A stretch of DNA of 34,211 nucleotides from Caulobacter sp. (GCA_028291055.1 JAQGIP010000138.1:1-34211); one strand, 5' to 3'. Numbered from the stretch's first letter, positions 26,174 to 34,211 are shown. Made by a program: numbers and translations. The notes: a model not told the origin generated them from the letters alone.

Positions 26174-27091
26174 GTGACCACAGGGGTTGAGTTGGGCAAT
26201 GCGCGGGTGCTGGCCCCCGGCAGGTTGCGCTGGTTGCGCGCGCTGGGGTGGATGGCGCTGCTGGCGGTGCTGGGTGTGGCGACGTTCAATGTGGCGGCCG
26301 ACACCACCTTGCGGGTGGCGGCCATGGCCCGGGGCGCGCATTTCACGACCCGGGCGGCGGCGCCCGGCGATGCGCGGCTGGCGGCGGTGATCGTGGGGTC
26401 GATCGCCATGCTGCTGGTCTATGGGCTGGCGGTCCGGCTGGGCGAAAAGCGGGCGGTGCGCGAGCTGGCCTTGGCGTGGTTTGTGCCGGAAATACTGGGC
26501 GGCCTGGCGATCGGCGGGGTGATCATGGCGGCCATCATCGGGGCGCTGGCGGCGGCGGGCATGGTGACGATCGAGGCCGCGCCGGTGGCGCACATCTCGC
26601 AATCCCTGAAGGAAACCATCCAGTCCTCGGTGATCGAGGAGACGCTGCTGCGGCTGGTCATCTTCCGGCTGCTGTGGCGGGCTTTCGGGGTGTGGCCGGC
26701 GCTGGGGTTGGCGGCCCTACTGTTCGGCGCCCTGCACCTGGGCAATCCCGGCGCGACGGTGTTTTCCGCCCTCTGCCTGCTGGCGGGGGAGGGCATCGGG
26801 GCGGGGCTCTATATGCTGACCGGCCGGCCCTGGCTGTCGATCGGCATGCACGCGGGCTGGAATTTCACGCAAGGCTGGGTGTTCGGGAGCGCGGTCTCGG
26901 GCGTCGGCTTCTTCGCCGGGGGGCCGCTGATCACGCGGCCGGTCGCGGGCGTCGCGCCCTTCCTGAGCGGGGGCGGTTTCGGACCGGAGAGTTCGCTGTC
27001 CGCCCTGATCCTCTCGCTGGTCGCCAGCGTCGCCATCCTGTGGCTGGCCTGGGTGCGGGGCGGGTTTCGCGAGCGCGCCGCATCCGTTTGA
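26174..27091 (+). CDS. CPBP family intramembrane metalloprotease (CAAX protease-like)
   Basis: About 305 residues with some seven or eight hydrophobic segments. All three CPBP (Abi) motifs are present: 'EETLLR' (about residue 156, EExxxR), 'FGALH' (FxxxH) and 'HAGWN' (HxxxN). These make the membrane-embedded metal site of this family, related to CAAX prenyl protease Rce1. Bacterial members have varied and mostly unknown substrates; some act in bacteriocin maturation or self-immunity. The start is GTG 26174, or TTG 26171 just before it; a G-rich run precedes both. An AraC regulator follows after 32 bases. Confidence 0.85.
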   Translation: MTTGVELGNARVLAPGRLRWLRALGWMALLAVLGVATFNVAADTTLRVAAMARGAHFTTRAAAPGDARLAAVIVGSIAMLLVYGLAVRLGEKRAVRELALAWFVPEILGGLAIGGVIMAAIIGALAAAGMVTIEAAPVAHISQSLKETIQSSVIEETLLRLVIFRLLWRAFGVWPALGLAALLFGALHLGNPGATVFSALCLLAGEGIGAGLYMLTGRPWLSIGMHAGWNFTQGWVFGSAVSGVGFFAGGPLITRPVAGVAPFLSGGGFGPESSLSALILSLVASVAILWLAWVRGGFRERAASV

Positions 27092-27123
27092 CTCTAGCCG
27101 CCGGCAGGGAGCCTTGATCGCGG

Positions 27124-27936
27124 ATGACGGGCGTTTCTGAGATCCATCTGGCCAAGCAGCACCGCTCCGCCCATCCGGGCGTGGAGGCGATTTCGCTGGT
27201 CTCGGACCGGAGTTTTCCGCGCCATGCCCATGACCACTTCGGCATCGGGGTGATGGTGTTTGGCGGGCATCGCACCTGGAGCCCCGGCGGGAGCGTGGAA
27301 TCGGGCGCCGGGGACGTGGTCGCGGTCAATCCGGGCGAGATGCATGACGGGGTGGCGATCGAGGGCCGGGCGCGCGGGTGGCGGATGCTGCAGTTCGACC
27401 CGGAGCTGGTGGCCGGCGAGATCGGGCTGGAGGGCGGCGGCGGGCTGGAGATCGTGCGGCCGGCGGTGCGCGATGCGGCGTTGAGGGCGCGGATCGAGGG
27501 GTTGTTTTCGGCGGTGACGGCGGGGGCGCCGGATGCGCTGGCGCTGGAGGAGGCGTTGCTGGGGGCGTTGATGATGGCGTTCGGGCGCTATGGGGCGCGG
27601 GCGCCGGTTGTGGCGCGCGGCTCGCCGGGCGTGGGCCGGGCCTTGCGGCGGCTGGATGAGGCGCCGGAGGCGGCGGTGTCGCTGAGCGAGCTGGCGGCCT
27701 TGTCGGGTATGAGCCGGTTTGCGCTGTTGCGGGGGTTCGCGCGCGAGACCGGGACGACGCCGCATGCCTATCTGCTGCAGCGGCGGGTGCGGGCGGCGCG
27801 GCGGGCGTTGAGCGCGGGGCGCACGCCGGCCCAGGCGGCGGGCGAAGCGGGGTTCGCCGACCAGAGCCATATGACGCGGGCCTTCGTGCGCCAGCTGGGG
27901 GTGACGCCGGCGCGGTATCGGGCGGCGGTGGCGTGA
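27124..27936 (+). CDS. AraC family transcriptional regulator
   Basis: 270 residues. The N-terminal half is a cupin-like sensor domain ('FPRHAHDHFGIGVMVFG', 'VNPGEMHDG'), which usually binds a small ligand. The C-terminal 100 residues hold the two helix-turn-helix units: 'SLSELAALSGMSRFALLRGF' and 'PAQAAGEAGFADQSHMTRAF', closed by 'GVTPARYRAAV'. Third codon positions are almost all G or C. It may regulate the CPBP gene before it, but AraC-type sensors of this form often control divergent or adjacent transporters; the target is unknown. Confidence 0.9.
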   Translation: MTGVSEIHLAKQHRSAHPGVEAISLVSDRSFPRHAHDHFGIGVMVFGGHRTWSPGGSVESGAGDVVAVNPGEMHDGVAIEGRARGWRMLQFDPELVAGEIGLEGGGGLEIVRPAVRDAALRARIEGLFSAVTAGAPDALALEEALLGALMMAFGRYGARAPVVARGSPGVGRALRRLDEAPEAAVSLSELAALSGMSRFALLRGFARETGTTPHAYLLQRRVRAARRALSAGRTPAQAAGEAGFADQSHMTRAFVRQLGVTPARYRAAVA

Positions 27937-28057
27937 GGGCCTGCGGCGGCGAGTCTCGTAGGGTCTGAGGTGGCTAGTACGGGGGCGGCATTCCTATTTC
28001 CCGTGTGGTGGTGGCGCGCGCCTCACATCTCTGAGCGACCCAGTTTCCCGCAAAATC

Positions 28058-28093
28058 CTCCGCTCATCCCGGCGAACGCCGGGATGAGCGGAG
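28058..28093. repeat. Palindromic intergenic repeat (REP-like)
   Basis: A perfect 16-bp stem (28058-28073 and 28078-28093) with a GAAC loop lies between the AraC gene and the serine hydrolase gene. The core CATCCC...GGGATG resembles the arms before folC (8423-8558), so both may belong to one dispersed family. There is no T-run, so it is more likely a REP element than a terminator. Confidence 0.8.
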
Positions 28094-28187
28094 TGTGTGG
28101 GGGCGCGCGCGCAATAATGTTCAAGACGGGTTGGGGCGCGGGCGCCTAGCGTGGGGCGGGCCCGAGGTGCGGGCTGGAGGCGGCGGC

Positions 28188-29633
28188 GTGCACGACGAGC
28201 AATCCATTCGGCGGAGATCCGGGACGGGGCTGACGCGGCGCGGGCTGGCGGCCGGGGGTCTGGCCTTGCTGGGCGCGCTGTCGGCGGCGGCGCACGCCCG
28301 GGCGGCCGAGGGGATGAGCGACGCGCAGATCGCGCGGCTGTTGCGGTTTCGCGCCACGCGCCAGCATCGGGCCACCGGGATGGTGGTGGGGGTGTCGGGG
28401 CCCGCGGGGCGCAGGATGGTCGGCTATGGGCCGGTGGGGCGCAGGGGCGCGCGGCCGATCGGCGGCGACACCGTCTTCGAGATCGCCTCGCTGTCGAAAG
28501 TGTTCACCGCCCTGGTGCTGGCCGAGATGGTGGTGCGGGGCGAGGCGGGGCTGGACGATCCGTTGTCGGCCTATGTGCCGGCGGGGGTCAGGGTTCCGGC
28601 GTTCGAGGGGCGTGAGATCACGCTGACCGATCTAGCCACCCATGGCTCGGCCCTGCCGCTGCGGCCCAACAACCTGAATGCGGCGCCGGACGCGCCGAAC
28701 AAATATGCGGGCTATAGCCTCGCGCAGCTCTATGCGGGGCTGGCGGACTATCGGCTGACCCGCGCGCCGGGGTCGCGGTTTGAGTATTCCAACCTGGGGG
28801 TGGCGCTGTTGGGCCAGGGGCTGGCGCTGAGGCGGCATGAGGCGTTCGCCGATCTGTTGGCCGAGCGGGTGACGCGGCCGCTGGGCCTGGCCGACACGCG
28901 GTTCGGCGACGATCCGGCGGCCGCGCGGCGCCGGGCCAGGGGTCACGACGTCAACCTGAAACCCGTCGGCCCGAGCGACGACGGGGCGTTGAACCCGGCG
29001 GGCGGGCTGCGCTCCACGGCCGATGACCTACTGACATTTCTGGCGCTGTTCGTGACCGGCGTCGGGCCCGGCGATCTGGGCCGGGCGGCGCGGCTGATGC
29101 TGAGCGTGGACCGGCCCGGCGAGGACGGCACGACCCGCATGGCGCTGGGCTGGCGGCGCACGGCAGCCAACGGGGAGACCTTCTACTGGTGCAACGGCAG
29201 CGGGGACGGGTCGCGCACCTTCATGGGCTTCAACCCGGCGCGGGGGACGGCGGTCGTGGCGCTGGCCGACACGGCCGGCAGCGGCGGGCTGGACGATGTG
29301 GGCCGCCATATCCTCGACCCGGCGGAGGCGATCGACCTGACCATCGCGCCCGTGCATCACGCGGTGGTGCTGCCGGCGGCGGCGCTGGAGCGGGTGCTGG
29401 GCGTCTATGAATACGAGCCGGGCGACCGCATCGAGATCAGCCGGGGGGTCACCGGCCTGATCGTCACCGTCGGGGGCGGGCAGCTGGTGATCTATCCGGA
29501 GTCGGCCAGCCGGTTCTTCGCCCGGCTGGATGAAGAGGTGTTGGTGGACTTCCCCGTTGAGGGGCTCGGGCCGGCGCGGACGCTGATCCTGCGCCAGGAG
29601 GGCAAGAGCTACACCTACAGGCGCGTCCCCTAG
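28188..29633 (+). CDS. Serine hydrolase, beta-lactamase class C / penicillin-binding-like
   Basis: 481 residues from GTG 28188 with GGAGG before it. A Tat-type signal 'LTRRGLAAGGLALLGALSAA' precedes a likely cut near 'HARAAEG', so it works in the periplasm. The catalytic Ser101-x-x-Lys104 lies in 'FEIASLSKVFTAL', and Tyr200-x-Asn202 in 'RFEYSNLGVALLG'. The third motif of the family (KTG or HxG) is not clear; the region reads 'WCNGSGDGSRTFMGF'. The last 70 residues form an extra beta-rich domain of DUF3471 type. Esterase, D-amino peptidase or beta-lactamase activity are all possible. Confidence 0.85.
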   Translation: MHDEQSIRRRSGTGLTRRGLAAGGLALLGALSAAAHARAAEGMSDAQIARLLRFRATRQHRATGMVVGVSGPAGRRMVGYGPVGRRGARPIGGDTVFEIASLSKVFTALVLAEMVVRGEAGLDDPLSAYVPAGVRVPAFEGREITLTDLATHGSALPLRPNNLNAAPDAPNKYAGYSLAQLYAGLADYRLTRAPGSRFEYSNLGVALLGQGLALRRHEAFADLLAERVTRPLGLADTRFGDDPAAARRRARGHDVNLKPVGPSDDGALNPAGGLRSTADDLLTFLALFVTGVGPGDLGRAARLMLSVDRPGEDGTTRMALGWRRTAANGETFYWCNGSGDGSRTFMGFNPARGTAVVALADTAGSGGLDDVGRHILDPAEAIDLTIAPVHHAVVLPAAALERVLGVYEYEPGDRIEISRGVTGLIVTVGGGQLVIYPESASRFFARLDEEVLVDFPVEGLGPARTLILRQEGKSYTYRRVP

Positions 29634-29637
29634 GTCG

Positions 29638-29655
29638 GGGCGGCTTCAGCCGCCC
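29638..29655. terminator. Possible bidirectional terminator
   Basis: A 7-bp GC stem (29638-29644 and 29649-29655) with a TTCA loop lies between the convergent serine hydrolase and Lrp genes, overlapping the last Lrp codons. The T-run is poor, so activity is uncertain. Confidence 0.45.
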
Positions 29656-30113
29656 TTCAGCACCACGGCGGAGCGGACCTCGGCGACGCCGGGGATGGCG
29701 CTGAGGCGATCGACCAGTTGGGACAGGTCGTGGGCGCCGGCGACCTTGACCACGGCGTAGGCGTCCAGGGGCCCGGTGACGGAGTAGTAGTGGGCGATTT
29801 CGGGCCAGTGGCGGAATTTTTCGACCACGGGGGCGCAGGGGCGTTGGCTGAAGGTGATGGAGAGCACGGCGCTCAAGCCTTCGTCGACGCCGGCGCCGGG
29901 GCGGGGACCGAGGATGGCGCGGTAGGCGGTGATGACCCCATCGCGCTCCAGCCGGGCCATGCGGGCTTGAACGGCGGTGCGCGACAGGGCGAGCTTTTGG
30001 GCCAGGGCCGTCAGCGTCATGCGGGCGTTGGCGGTGAGCAGCGCGATCAGCCGCTCGTCGAGGCCGTCGCGGGCGCCGCCGTTTTGCCGGGCCGCGGTGG
30101 GGTTTTCGCTCAT
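29646..30113 (-). CDS. Lrp/AsnC family transcriptional regulator
   Basis: 155 residues. The N-terminal helix-turn-helix is at about 17-65 ('LDERLIALLTANARMTLTALA', split by the family's usual pattern, then 'LSRTAVQARMARLERDGVI'), and the RAM effector domain at about 75-153 ('LSAVLSITF', 'IAHYYSVTGPLDAYAVVKVAG', 'IPGVAEVRSAVVL'). It is divergent from an isochorismatase-like gene 93 bases away, which is the usual layout for an Lrp regulator and its target. The effector, probably an amino acid, is not known. Confidence 0.92.
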   Translation of the reverse strand: MSENPTAARQNGGARDGLDERLIALLTANARMTLTALAQKLALSRTAVQARMARLERDGVITAYRAILGPRPGAGVDEGLSAVLSITFSQRPCAPVVEKFRHWPEIAHYYSVTGPLDAYAVVKVAGAHDLSQLVDRLSAIPGVAEVRSAVVLKGG

Positions 30114-30206
30114 TCCGCAGGGCTCCGCCGCCGTCTTGCCTAGGGCGACAGACGCTCTTCGGCCTCACAATCGGTCGCTGACGGGTGCTGTCAAGGAGGC
30201 GTCTCT

Positions 30207-30830
30207 ATGCGGTCGAACGGGGTTGAGGAGCCGGGGGCGGGAAGCCTGCGGGCGCTGAGCCGCGATGCGGTGCTGCTGGTAGTCGACATGCAGATGGGCT
30301 TTGACGATCCGTCCTGGGGCGTGCGCAACAATCCGATGGCGGAGGCCAATGTGGCGGCGTTGCTGGGCGCCTGGCGGGCGGCGGGCGCGCCGGTCTTGCA
30401 CGTGCATCACGACTCGCCGGGCGCTTCGGGCCTGCTCAGGCCCGGCACGCGGGGCAATGCGGTGATGCCGGAGGCGCGGCCGCTGGCCGGCGAGCGGGTC
30501 TATCGCAAGCGGGTCAACAGCGCCTTCATCGGCACGACGCTGGAGGCCGACCTGCGGGCCATGGGGGCGCCGGCCTTGGCCATCGTGGGGCTGACCACCA
30601 ACCACTGTATTTCCACGACGGCGCGGATGGCCGGCAACCTGGGCTTCGACACCTATGTGGTGGGCGACGCGACGGCGGCCTTCGCGCGGGCCAATCTGAA
30701 CGGGCGTTACCGGCCGGCGGACGAGGTGCATAGCGCGGCGCTCAGCGACCTGCAGGACGAGTTCGCCCAGGTGGTGGATACCTGGGCCGTTCTGGCGGCC
30801 CTGAGCGTGTTGGAGGCGGCGCGTGTTTAG
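30207..30830 (+). CDS. Isochorismatase-like cysteine hydrolase
   Basis: 207 residues. The catalytic triad of the family is complete: Asp27 in 'LLVVDMQMGF', Lys101 in 'VYRKRVNSAFIGT' and Cys134 in 'GLTTNHCISTTARM', with the non-proline cis-peptide region before the Cys. Members hydrolyse amides or the isochorismate vinyl ether; nicotinamidase and N-carbamoyl amidases belong here. Substrate unknown. AAGGAGG lies seven bases before the ATG. Its stop overlaps the start of the next gene (M13 peptidase) by eight bases. Confidence 0.88.
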   Translation: MRSNGVEEPGAGSLRALSRDAVLLVVDMQMGFDDPSWGVRNNPMAEANVAALLGAWRAAGAPVLHVHHDSPGASGLLRPGTRGNAVMPEARPLAGERVYRKRVNSAFIGTTLEADLRAMGAPALAIVGLTTNHCISTTARMAGNLGFDTYVVGDATAAFARANLNGRYRPADEVHSAALSDLQDEFAQVVDTWAVLAALSVLEAARV

Positions 30831-32832
30831 GGCGCTCACCCTGGCCCGGGCGGCGGGCCTCGCCGCCGCGATCCTGGTGGGCATGGCGCCGGCGATGGCG
30901 GCGGATTCGGCTGCAGAACTGGGGGGTGTCGACAGCGCGGTGCGGCCCGGCGACGACTTCTATCGCCACGCCAACGGGATGTGGCTGAGCGCCACCGCCG
31001 TGCCGGAGGGGCGTTCAAGCTATGACACCTCGGCCATGCTGCGCGACGAGACCGCGCGGCGCGTGCGCGGGCTGGTGGAGGGGGTGGCCCAGGCGCGCAC
31101 GCCGAGCCGGATCGGCGACTACTATGCCGGATGGATGGATGTGGCGGGGATCGAGGCCAAGGGCGGGGCGCCGCTGGCGGGCGAGCTGGCGGCCATCGCG
31201 GCGCTGGGCGACCGCCGGGCGCTGTCGGCCTATCTGGGGCGCACGCTGAGGCTGGACGACGGCGGCAACACCCAGACCGACGGGCTGTTCGGGGTGTGGA
31301 TCCACCAGGGATTCCACGACGGCGGCCACTATGCGGCGCATCTGGTGCAGGGCGGGCTGGGGCTGGACCGCGACGACTATCTGGGCGCGGGGCCGGATCA
31401 GGTGGCGGCGCGCGAGCGGTATCGGGCGCATGTGGCGGCGATGCTGACGCTGGCCGGGTTCGACCAGGGCGATGCGCGGGCCGGGCGGGTGCTGGCGCTG
31501 GAGGCAGCCATCGCGCGCACCCATGCGTCGCGGGCCGACACGGACGATGTGTTCAAGACCGACAATGGGTGGCGCCGGGCGGACTTCGCGGCCAAGGCGC
31601 CGGGGCTGGATTGGTCGGCCTATTTCGAGGCGGCCGGGCTGGCGCGGAACGACCGCTTCGTGGTGTGGCAGCCGTCGGCGGTGACGGGGTCGGCGGCGCT
31701 GGTGGGGGCTGAGCCGATGGCGGCGTGGAAGGACTATCTGGCCTTCCATCTGATCGCGCACGCTTCGGGCGTGCTGCCCAGGGCCTTCCGCGACGAGGCG
31801 GCGTCGTTCCGGGGCGCGGCGGCGCCGGACCGGGCGCAGGAGGCGCTTGAGGCGACCACCCGGGTGCTGGGGGAGGATATCGGGCGGCTCTATGTGGCGC
31901 GGTATTTCTCGGCTGAGGACAAGGCGGCGGCCGAGGCGATGGCGCAAAACATCCGCCTGGCCTTCCGGGCGCGGATCGGTGGGCTGGCCTGGATGTCGCC
32001 GCAGATGCGCACGATGGCGCTGGCCAAGCTGGCGACGCTGAAGGTGGGCGTGGGCTATCCGGACCACTGGATCGACTATGCGGGATTGGAGGTGAGGCGC
32101 GGCGACGCCTACGGCAATCTGCGGCGGGCAGAGGCCTTCGCCTATCGCGGCGCCCTGGCCAGGCTGAGCCGGCCGGTGGATCCGGGCGAATGGGCGGGGT
32201 TCTATCCGCAGCAGGTGGGGGCGGTGATCAACTTCAGCCCCAACTCCCTGCAGTTCGCCGCGGCGCTGTTGCAGGCGCCCTATTTCGACGCGGAGGGGGA
32301 TGCGGCCGGCAACTATGGCTCGGCCGGGGCGGGGATGGCGCATGAGATCAGCCATACCTTCGACCCGCTTGGCAGCCTTTGGGACGACCAGGGACGGTTG
32401 GGGAAATGGTGGGGCGCCGAGGATATGGCGCGCTATCAGGCGGCCATCGCGCCGCTGGCCGCGCAGTATGGGGCCTATTGCCCGGCGCCGGGGCTTTGCG
32501 TGAACGGGCAGCAGGTGCTGGGCGAGAGCGTCGGGGACCTGGCCGGGCTGCTGGTGGCGCATGACGCCTATCTGCTGTCGCTGGGTGGCAGGGCCGATGT
32601 GGTCAAGGACGGACTGACCGGCGACCAGCGCTTCTTCCTGGCCTATGCGCGGCGCTGGCGCAGGGTGCAGACCGACGCGGGCCTGCGCCGGCAGATCGCC
32701 ACGGACAGCCATGCGCCGGGCGAGTACCGCGCCGATACGGTGCGCAACGACGATGATTGGGTGGCCGCCTTTGGGGTCGGGCCGGGTGACAGGCTGTGGC
32801 TGAGGCCGCAGGATCGGGTGCGGATCTGGTGA
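30823..32832 (+). CDS. M13 family zinc metallopeptidase (PepO/neprilysin-like), secreted
   Basis: 669 residues from a GTG inside the end of the isochorismatase gene, with GGAGG before it. Residues 1-27 are a Sec signal ('LAAAILVGMAPAMAA'), and the mature start 'VRPGDDFYRHANGMWL' is the M13 N-terminal signature. The zinc site is His507-Glu-Ile-Ser-His511, with Glu568 and Asp572 in 'GESVGDLAGL'. The C-terminal 'RADTVRNDDDWVAAF' and final 'RVRIW' are typical. The conserved substrate-binding N-A-Y-Y segment upstream of the zinc helix reads 'GAVINFSPNSLQFAAALLQ' instead, so specificity may be altered. Cuts peptides in the periplasm. Confidence 0.93.
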   Translation: MFRALTLARAAGLAAAILVGMAPAMAADSAAELGGVDSAVRPGDDFYRHANGMWLSATAVPEGRSSYDTSAMLRDETARRVRGLVEGVAQARTPSRIGDYYAGWMDVAGIEAKGGAPLAGELAAIAALGDRRALSAYLGRTLRLDDGGNTQTDGLFGVWIHQGFHDGGHYAAHLVQGGLGLDRDDYLGAGPDQVAARERYRAHVAAMLTLAGFDQGDARAGRVLALEAAIARTHASRADTDDVFKTDNGWRRADFAAKAPGLDWSAYFEAAGLARNDRFVVWQPSAVTGSAALVGAEPMAAWKDYLAFHLIAHASGVLPRAFRDEAASFRGAAAPDRAQEALEATTRVLGEDIGRLYVARYFSAEDKAAAEAMAQNIRLAFRARIGGLAWMSPQMRTMALAKLATLKVGVGYPDHWIDYAGLEVRRGDAYGNLRRAEAFAYRGALARLSRPVDPGEWAGFYPQQVGAVINFSPNSLQFAAALLQAPYFDAEGDAAGNYGSAGAGMAHEISHTFDPLGSLWDDQGRLGKWWGAEDMARYQAAIAPLAAQYGAYCPAPGLCVNGQQVLGESVGDLAGLLVAHDAYLLSLGGRADVVKDGLTGDQRFFLAYARRWRRVQTDAGLRRQIATDSHAPGEYRADTVRNDDDWVAAFGVGPGDRLWLRPQDRVRIW

Positions 32833-32896
32833 GAGGCGGCTTTCCAAACCGGGCGCGGCGGTTCAAGGATTTTCCAGGACCGGGAGAGCGCGCGCC

Positions 32897-33661
32897 ATGA
32901 ACCTCAAGGACAAGATCATCGTCATCACCGGGGCCGCGAGCGGCATCGGGCGGGCCATGGCGCAGCGGTTCGCGGCGGAGGGGCCGAGGCTGATCGTCTG
33001 CGCGGACCGCGATGAGGCGGGCGCCAAGGCCACGGCGGCCTCGGTCGGCGGCGCAGCGTTCAAGGTGGATGTGTCGGTGGAGGCCGATATCCAGGGGCTG
33101 ATCGAGACGGTGGAGAAGGATCACGGGCCGATCGACCTGTTCTGCTCCAACGCCGGCATCGGCGTGGGCGGCGGGGCGGAGACGCCCAACGACGACTGGC
33201 AGCGGATCTGGGACATCAACGTCATGGCCCATGTGTGGGCGGCGCGGCATCTGGTTCCGCTGATGGCGGCGCGGGGCGGGGGGTATCTGTTGAATACCGC
33301 CTCGGCGGCGGGGCTGCTGTCGCAGATCGGCTCGGCGCCCTATGCGGTGACCAAGCATGCGGCCGTGGGACTGGCCGAATGGCTGGCCATCACCCATGGC
33401 GACCAGGGCATCAAGGTCTCGGTGCTGGCGCCCCAGGCGGTGCGCACGGCAATGACGGCGGGCAATGAGGACGGGGTGGCCAGCGTCGACGGGATGATGG
33501 AGCCGGAGGAACTGGCCGAGGTGGTGGTGAAGTCGATCGAGGCGGAGGAGTTCCTGATCCTGCCCCACCCCCAGGTGTTGGACTACATGCGCAAGAAGAC
33601 CGCCGACTACGGCCGCTGGATCGGCGGGATGCGCAAGCTGAACCGGGTCTATCAGGGATAG
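32897..33661 (+). CDS. Short-chain dehydrogenase/reductase
   Basis: 254 residues, classical SDR. The cofactor loop 'TGAASGIG' is at 11-18, 'CADRDEAG' follows the second strand, 'NAG' comes next, and the catalytic Ser136 ('NTASAAG') and Tyr149-x-x-x-Lys153 ('YAVTK') are in place. An Asp after the second strand ('VCADRD') suggests NAD preference. The substrate cannot be told from sequence. GGGAGAG stands before the ATG. Confidence 0.92.
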   Translation: MNLKDKIIVITGAASGIGRAMAQRFAAEGPRLIVCADRDEAGAKATAASVGGAAFKVDVSVEADIQGLIETVEKDHGPIDLFCSNAGIGVGGGAETPNDDWQRIWDINVMAHVWAARHLVPLMAARGGGYLLNTASAAGLLSQIGSAPYAVTKHAAVGLAEWLAITHGDQGIKVSVLAPQAVRTAMTAGNEDGVASVDGMMEPEELAEVVVKSIEAEEFLILPHPQVLDYMRKKTADYGRWIGGMRKLNRVYQG

Positions 33662-33743
33662 GACATGCTTTTGGGCCTACCGCGCCGGTGGTCGGGAACC
33701 CGACGGAGGCGCTAGGTGTTTCCCGCAAACGGGAGGCAGGCCG

Positions 33744-33989
33744 ATGTCTGACAGCGAACGGTATGCGGCGATGGCGGAGGATATGGTGCGCAAGGCCGCC
33801 CAGTCCCTGAACCGCGTGGAGCGTCACGGTTATCTGAACCTGGCCGACGAATGGCGAAGGCTTTCCCACAGCGCGGCGGCGTTCGAGGCTAAGAGCGCGG
33901 TGAGCGTCGAGGGCGAGGTCATTGCGTTCGCGCAGGCGGAAGACGATGCGCCCGCGCCGGGGGAGGACGACGAGCGCCGCCTCCCCTAG
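33744..33989 (+). CDS. Small hypothetical protein
   Basis: 81 residues. A strong GGGAGG stands eight bases before the ATG, which supports translation. 'MAEDMVRKAAQSLNRVERHGYLNLADEWRRLSHSAAAFEAK' looks like a helical hairpin, followed by an acidic Pro-rich tail. Similar small proteins seem common in Caulobacterales, but I cannot name a family. Its stop codon overlaps the palindromic repeat that follows. Confidence 0.65.
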   Translation: MSDSERYAAMAEDMVRKAAQSLNRVERHGYLNLADEWRRLSHSAAAFEAKSAVSVEGEVIAFAQAEDDAPAPGEDDERRLP

Positions 33990-34090
33990 AGCGTTATCCG
34001 CTCCGATAGAATCGGAGCGGCGCTCTAGGTATTTGTTTTGTCGCGCTTTTCGGCGGCGAACCGGTATCCACTTCGCCGGAAAGCACTCTA
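33987..34090. repeat. Palindromic alphaproteobacterial intergenic repeat
   Basis: The left half (33987-34027) is a near-perfect palindrome: TAGAGCG and CCGCTCCGAT pair with ATCGGAGCGG and CGCTCTA around an AGA loop, with TTAT unpaired. The right half has a GCGAACCGGTATCCACTTCGC core (34053-34073) and ends in CTCTA. The layout 'ATTTGTTT ... AACCGG.ATCCACTT' followed by a closing CTCTA is that of a well-spread palindromic repeat of alphaproteobacteria. The left end overlaps the stop of the small protein and the right end the stop of the transposase remnant. Confidence 0.75.
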
Positions 34091-34211
34091 GGCCATCGAC
34101 TCATTAAACCGCATCCAGATGCGAGCTGAAGCGAGCTTGACGCTGGCGAGGTAGTTGTCGGGGTTTTTGTCGTAGCGTGTGGCGACGGCTCTGAAGTGTT
34201 TGAGCTTGTTG
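34088..34211 (-). mobile_element. IS5-type transposase, C-terminal end
   Basis: The last 124 bases encode, on the minus strand, 40 residues ending in stop codon TAG at 34088: 'KLKHFRAVATRYDKNPDNYL' then 'ASVKLASARIWMRFNESMA'. This is the C-terminal signature of IS5/IS4-group DDE transposases, where 'ATRYDK' and 'RLWLRFNES' are typical. The rest of the gene lies beyond the right edge, so whether it is intact is unknown. Confidence 0.85.

Noticed and set aside
25862..26602. Minus-strand 246-codon frame at the right island border, first thought to be an integrase tail
   Set aside because: No tyrosine recombinase residues; much of it is antisense to the CPBP gene and it is Arg/His/Gln-rich.
31015..32847. 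Minus-strand open frame of 610 codons across the M13 peptidase
   Set aside because: Arg/Pro/His-rich antisense shadow; the plus-strand gene has the zinc site and signal peptide.
33691..33704. Short GTCGGG/CCCGAC inverted repeat after the dehydrogenase gene
   Set aside because: Stem too short and no T-run, so it is not supported as a terminator.

Overview
The window is a high-GC alphaproteobacterial chromosome segment, most likely from Caulobacterales (Caulobacter, Phenylobacterium or Brevundimonas type). This rests on gene order (cmk-rpsA-ihfB; trpF-trpB-trpA-accD-folC; tsaE-amgK-murU-addB-addA-trxA), the alphaproteobacterial forms of AddA and AddB, and frequent GTG and TTG starts. I cannot fix the genus without a search.

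Layout. 1-3139 (+): end of cytidylate kinase, ribosomal protein S1, IHF beta and the MscL channel. 3143-4645 (-): a Tat-exported periplasmic glucan synthesis protein. 4765-9902 (+): tryptophan synthesis genes trpF, trpB and trpA, then accD and folC. 9919-20507 (-): a DUF1330 protein, thioredoxin, the AddAB recombination nuclease, and an overlapping cluster of acyltransferase, tsaE, amgK and murU (peptidoglycan sugar recycling) reading into addB and addA.

The striking part is an accessory island at about 20800-25850, with visibly lower GC and different codon use from its flanks. It has two divergent operons sharing a gap of about 120 bp. The rightward operon encodes a complete ubiquitin-like conjugation pathway in three genes: a ubiquitin-like domain fused to an E2-like domain that has no cysteine; a JAMM/JAB deconjugase fused to a ThiF/E1 activating domain; and a DUF6527 protein with a Ser-His pair and a cysteine cluster. 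The leftward operon encodes a sigma-70-like factor, an unknown 111-residue protein, a 438-residue protein whose N-terminus and strand order look like a proteasome beta subunit/HslV-type Ntn hydrolase (Thr2, Asp18 and Lys37 in place), and an unknown 64-residue basic protein. My reading is a transferable module in which a bacterial ubiquitination-like (Bub-type) pathway is paired with its own proteasome-like peptidase and its own sigma-type regulator. The conjugation genes belong to known families. The pairing with the Ntn hydrolase operon is the part I regard as possibly undescribed.

26174-33989 returns to high-GC accessory metabolic and regulatory genes: a CPBP membrane protease, an AraC regulator, a beta-lactamase-fold serine hydrolase, an Lrp regulator divergent from an isochorismatase-like hydrolase and an M13 metallopeptidase, a short-chain dehydrogenase and a small protein. 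The window ends in a palindromic intergenic repeat and the C-terminus of an IS5-type transposase. Other repeats are a perfect 25-bp inverted pair before folC and a 16-bp-stem palindrome near 28075. No tRNA, rRNA or CRISPR array was seen.
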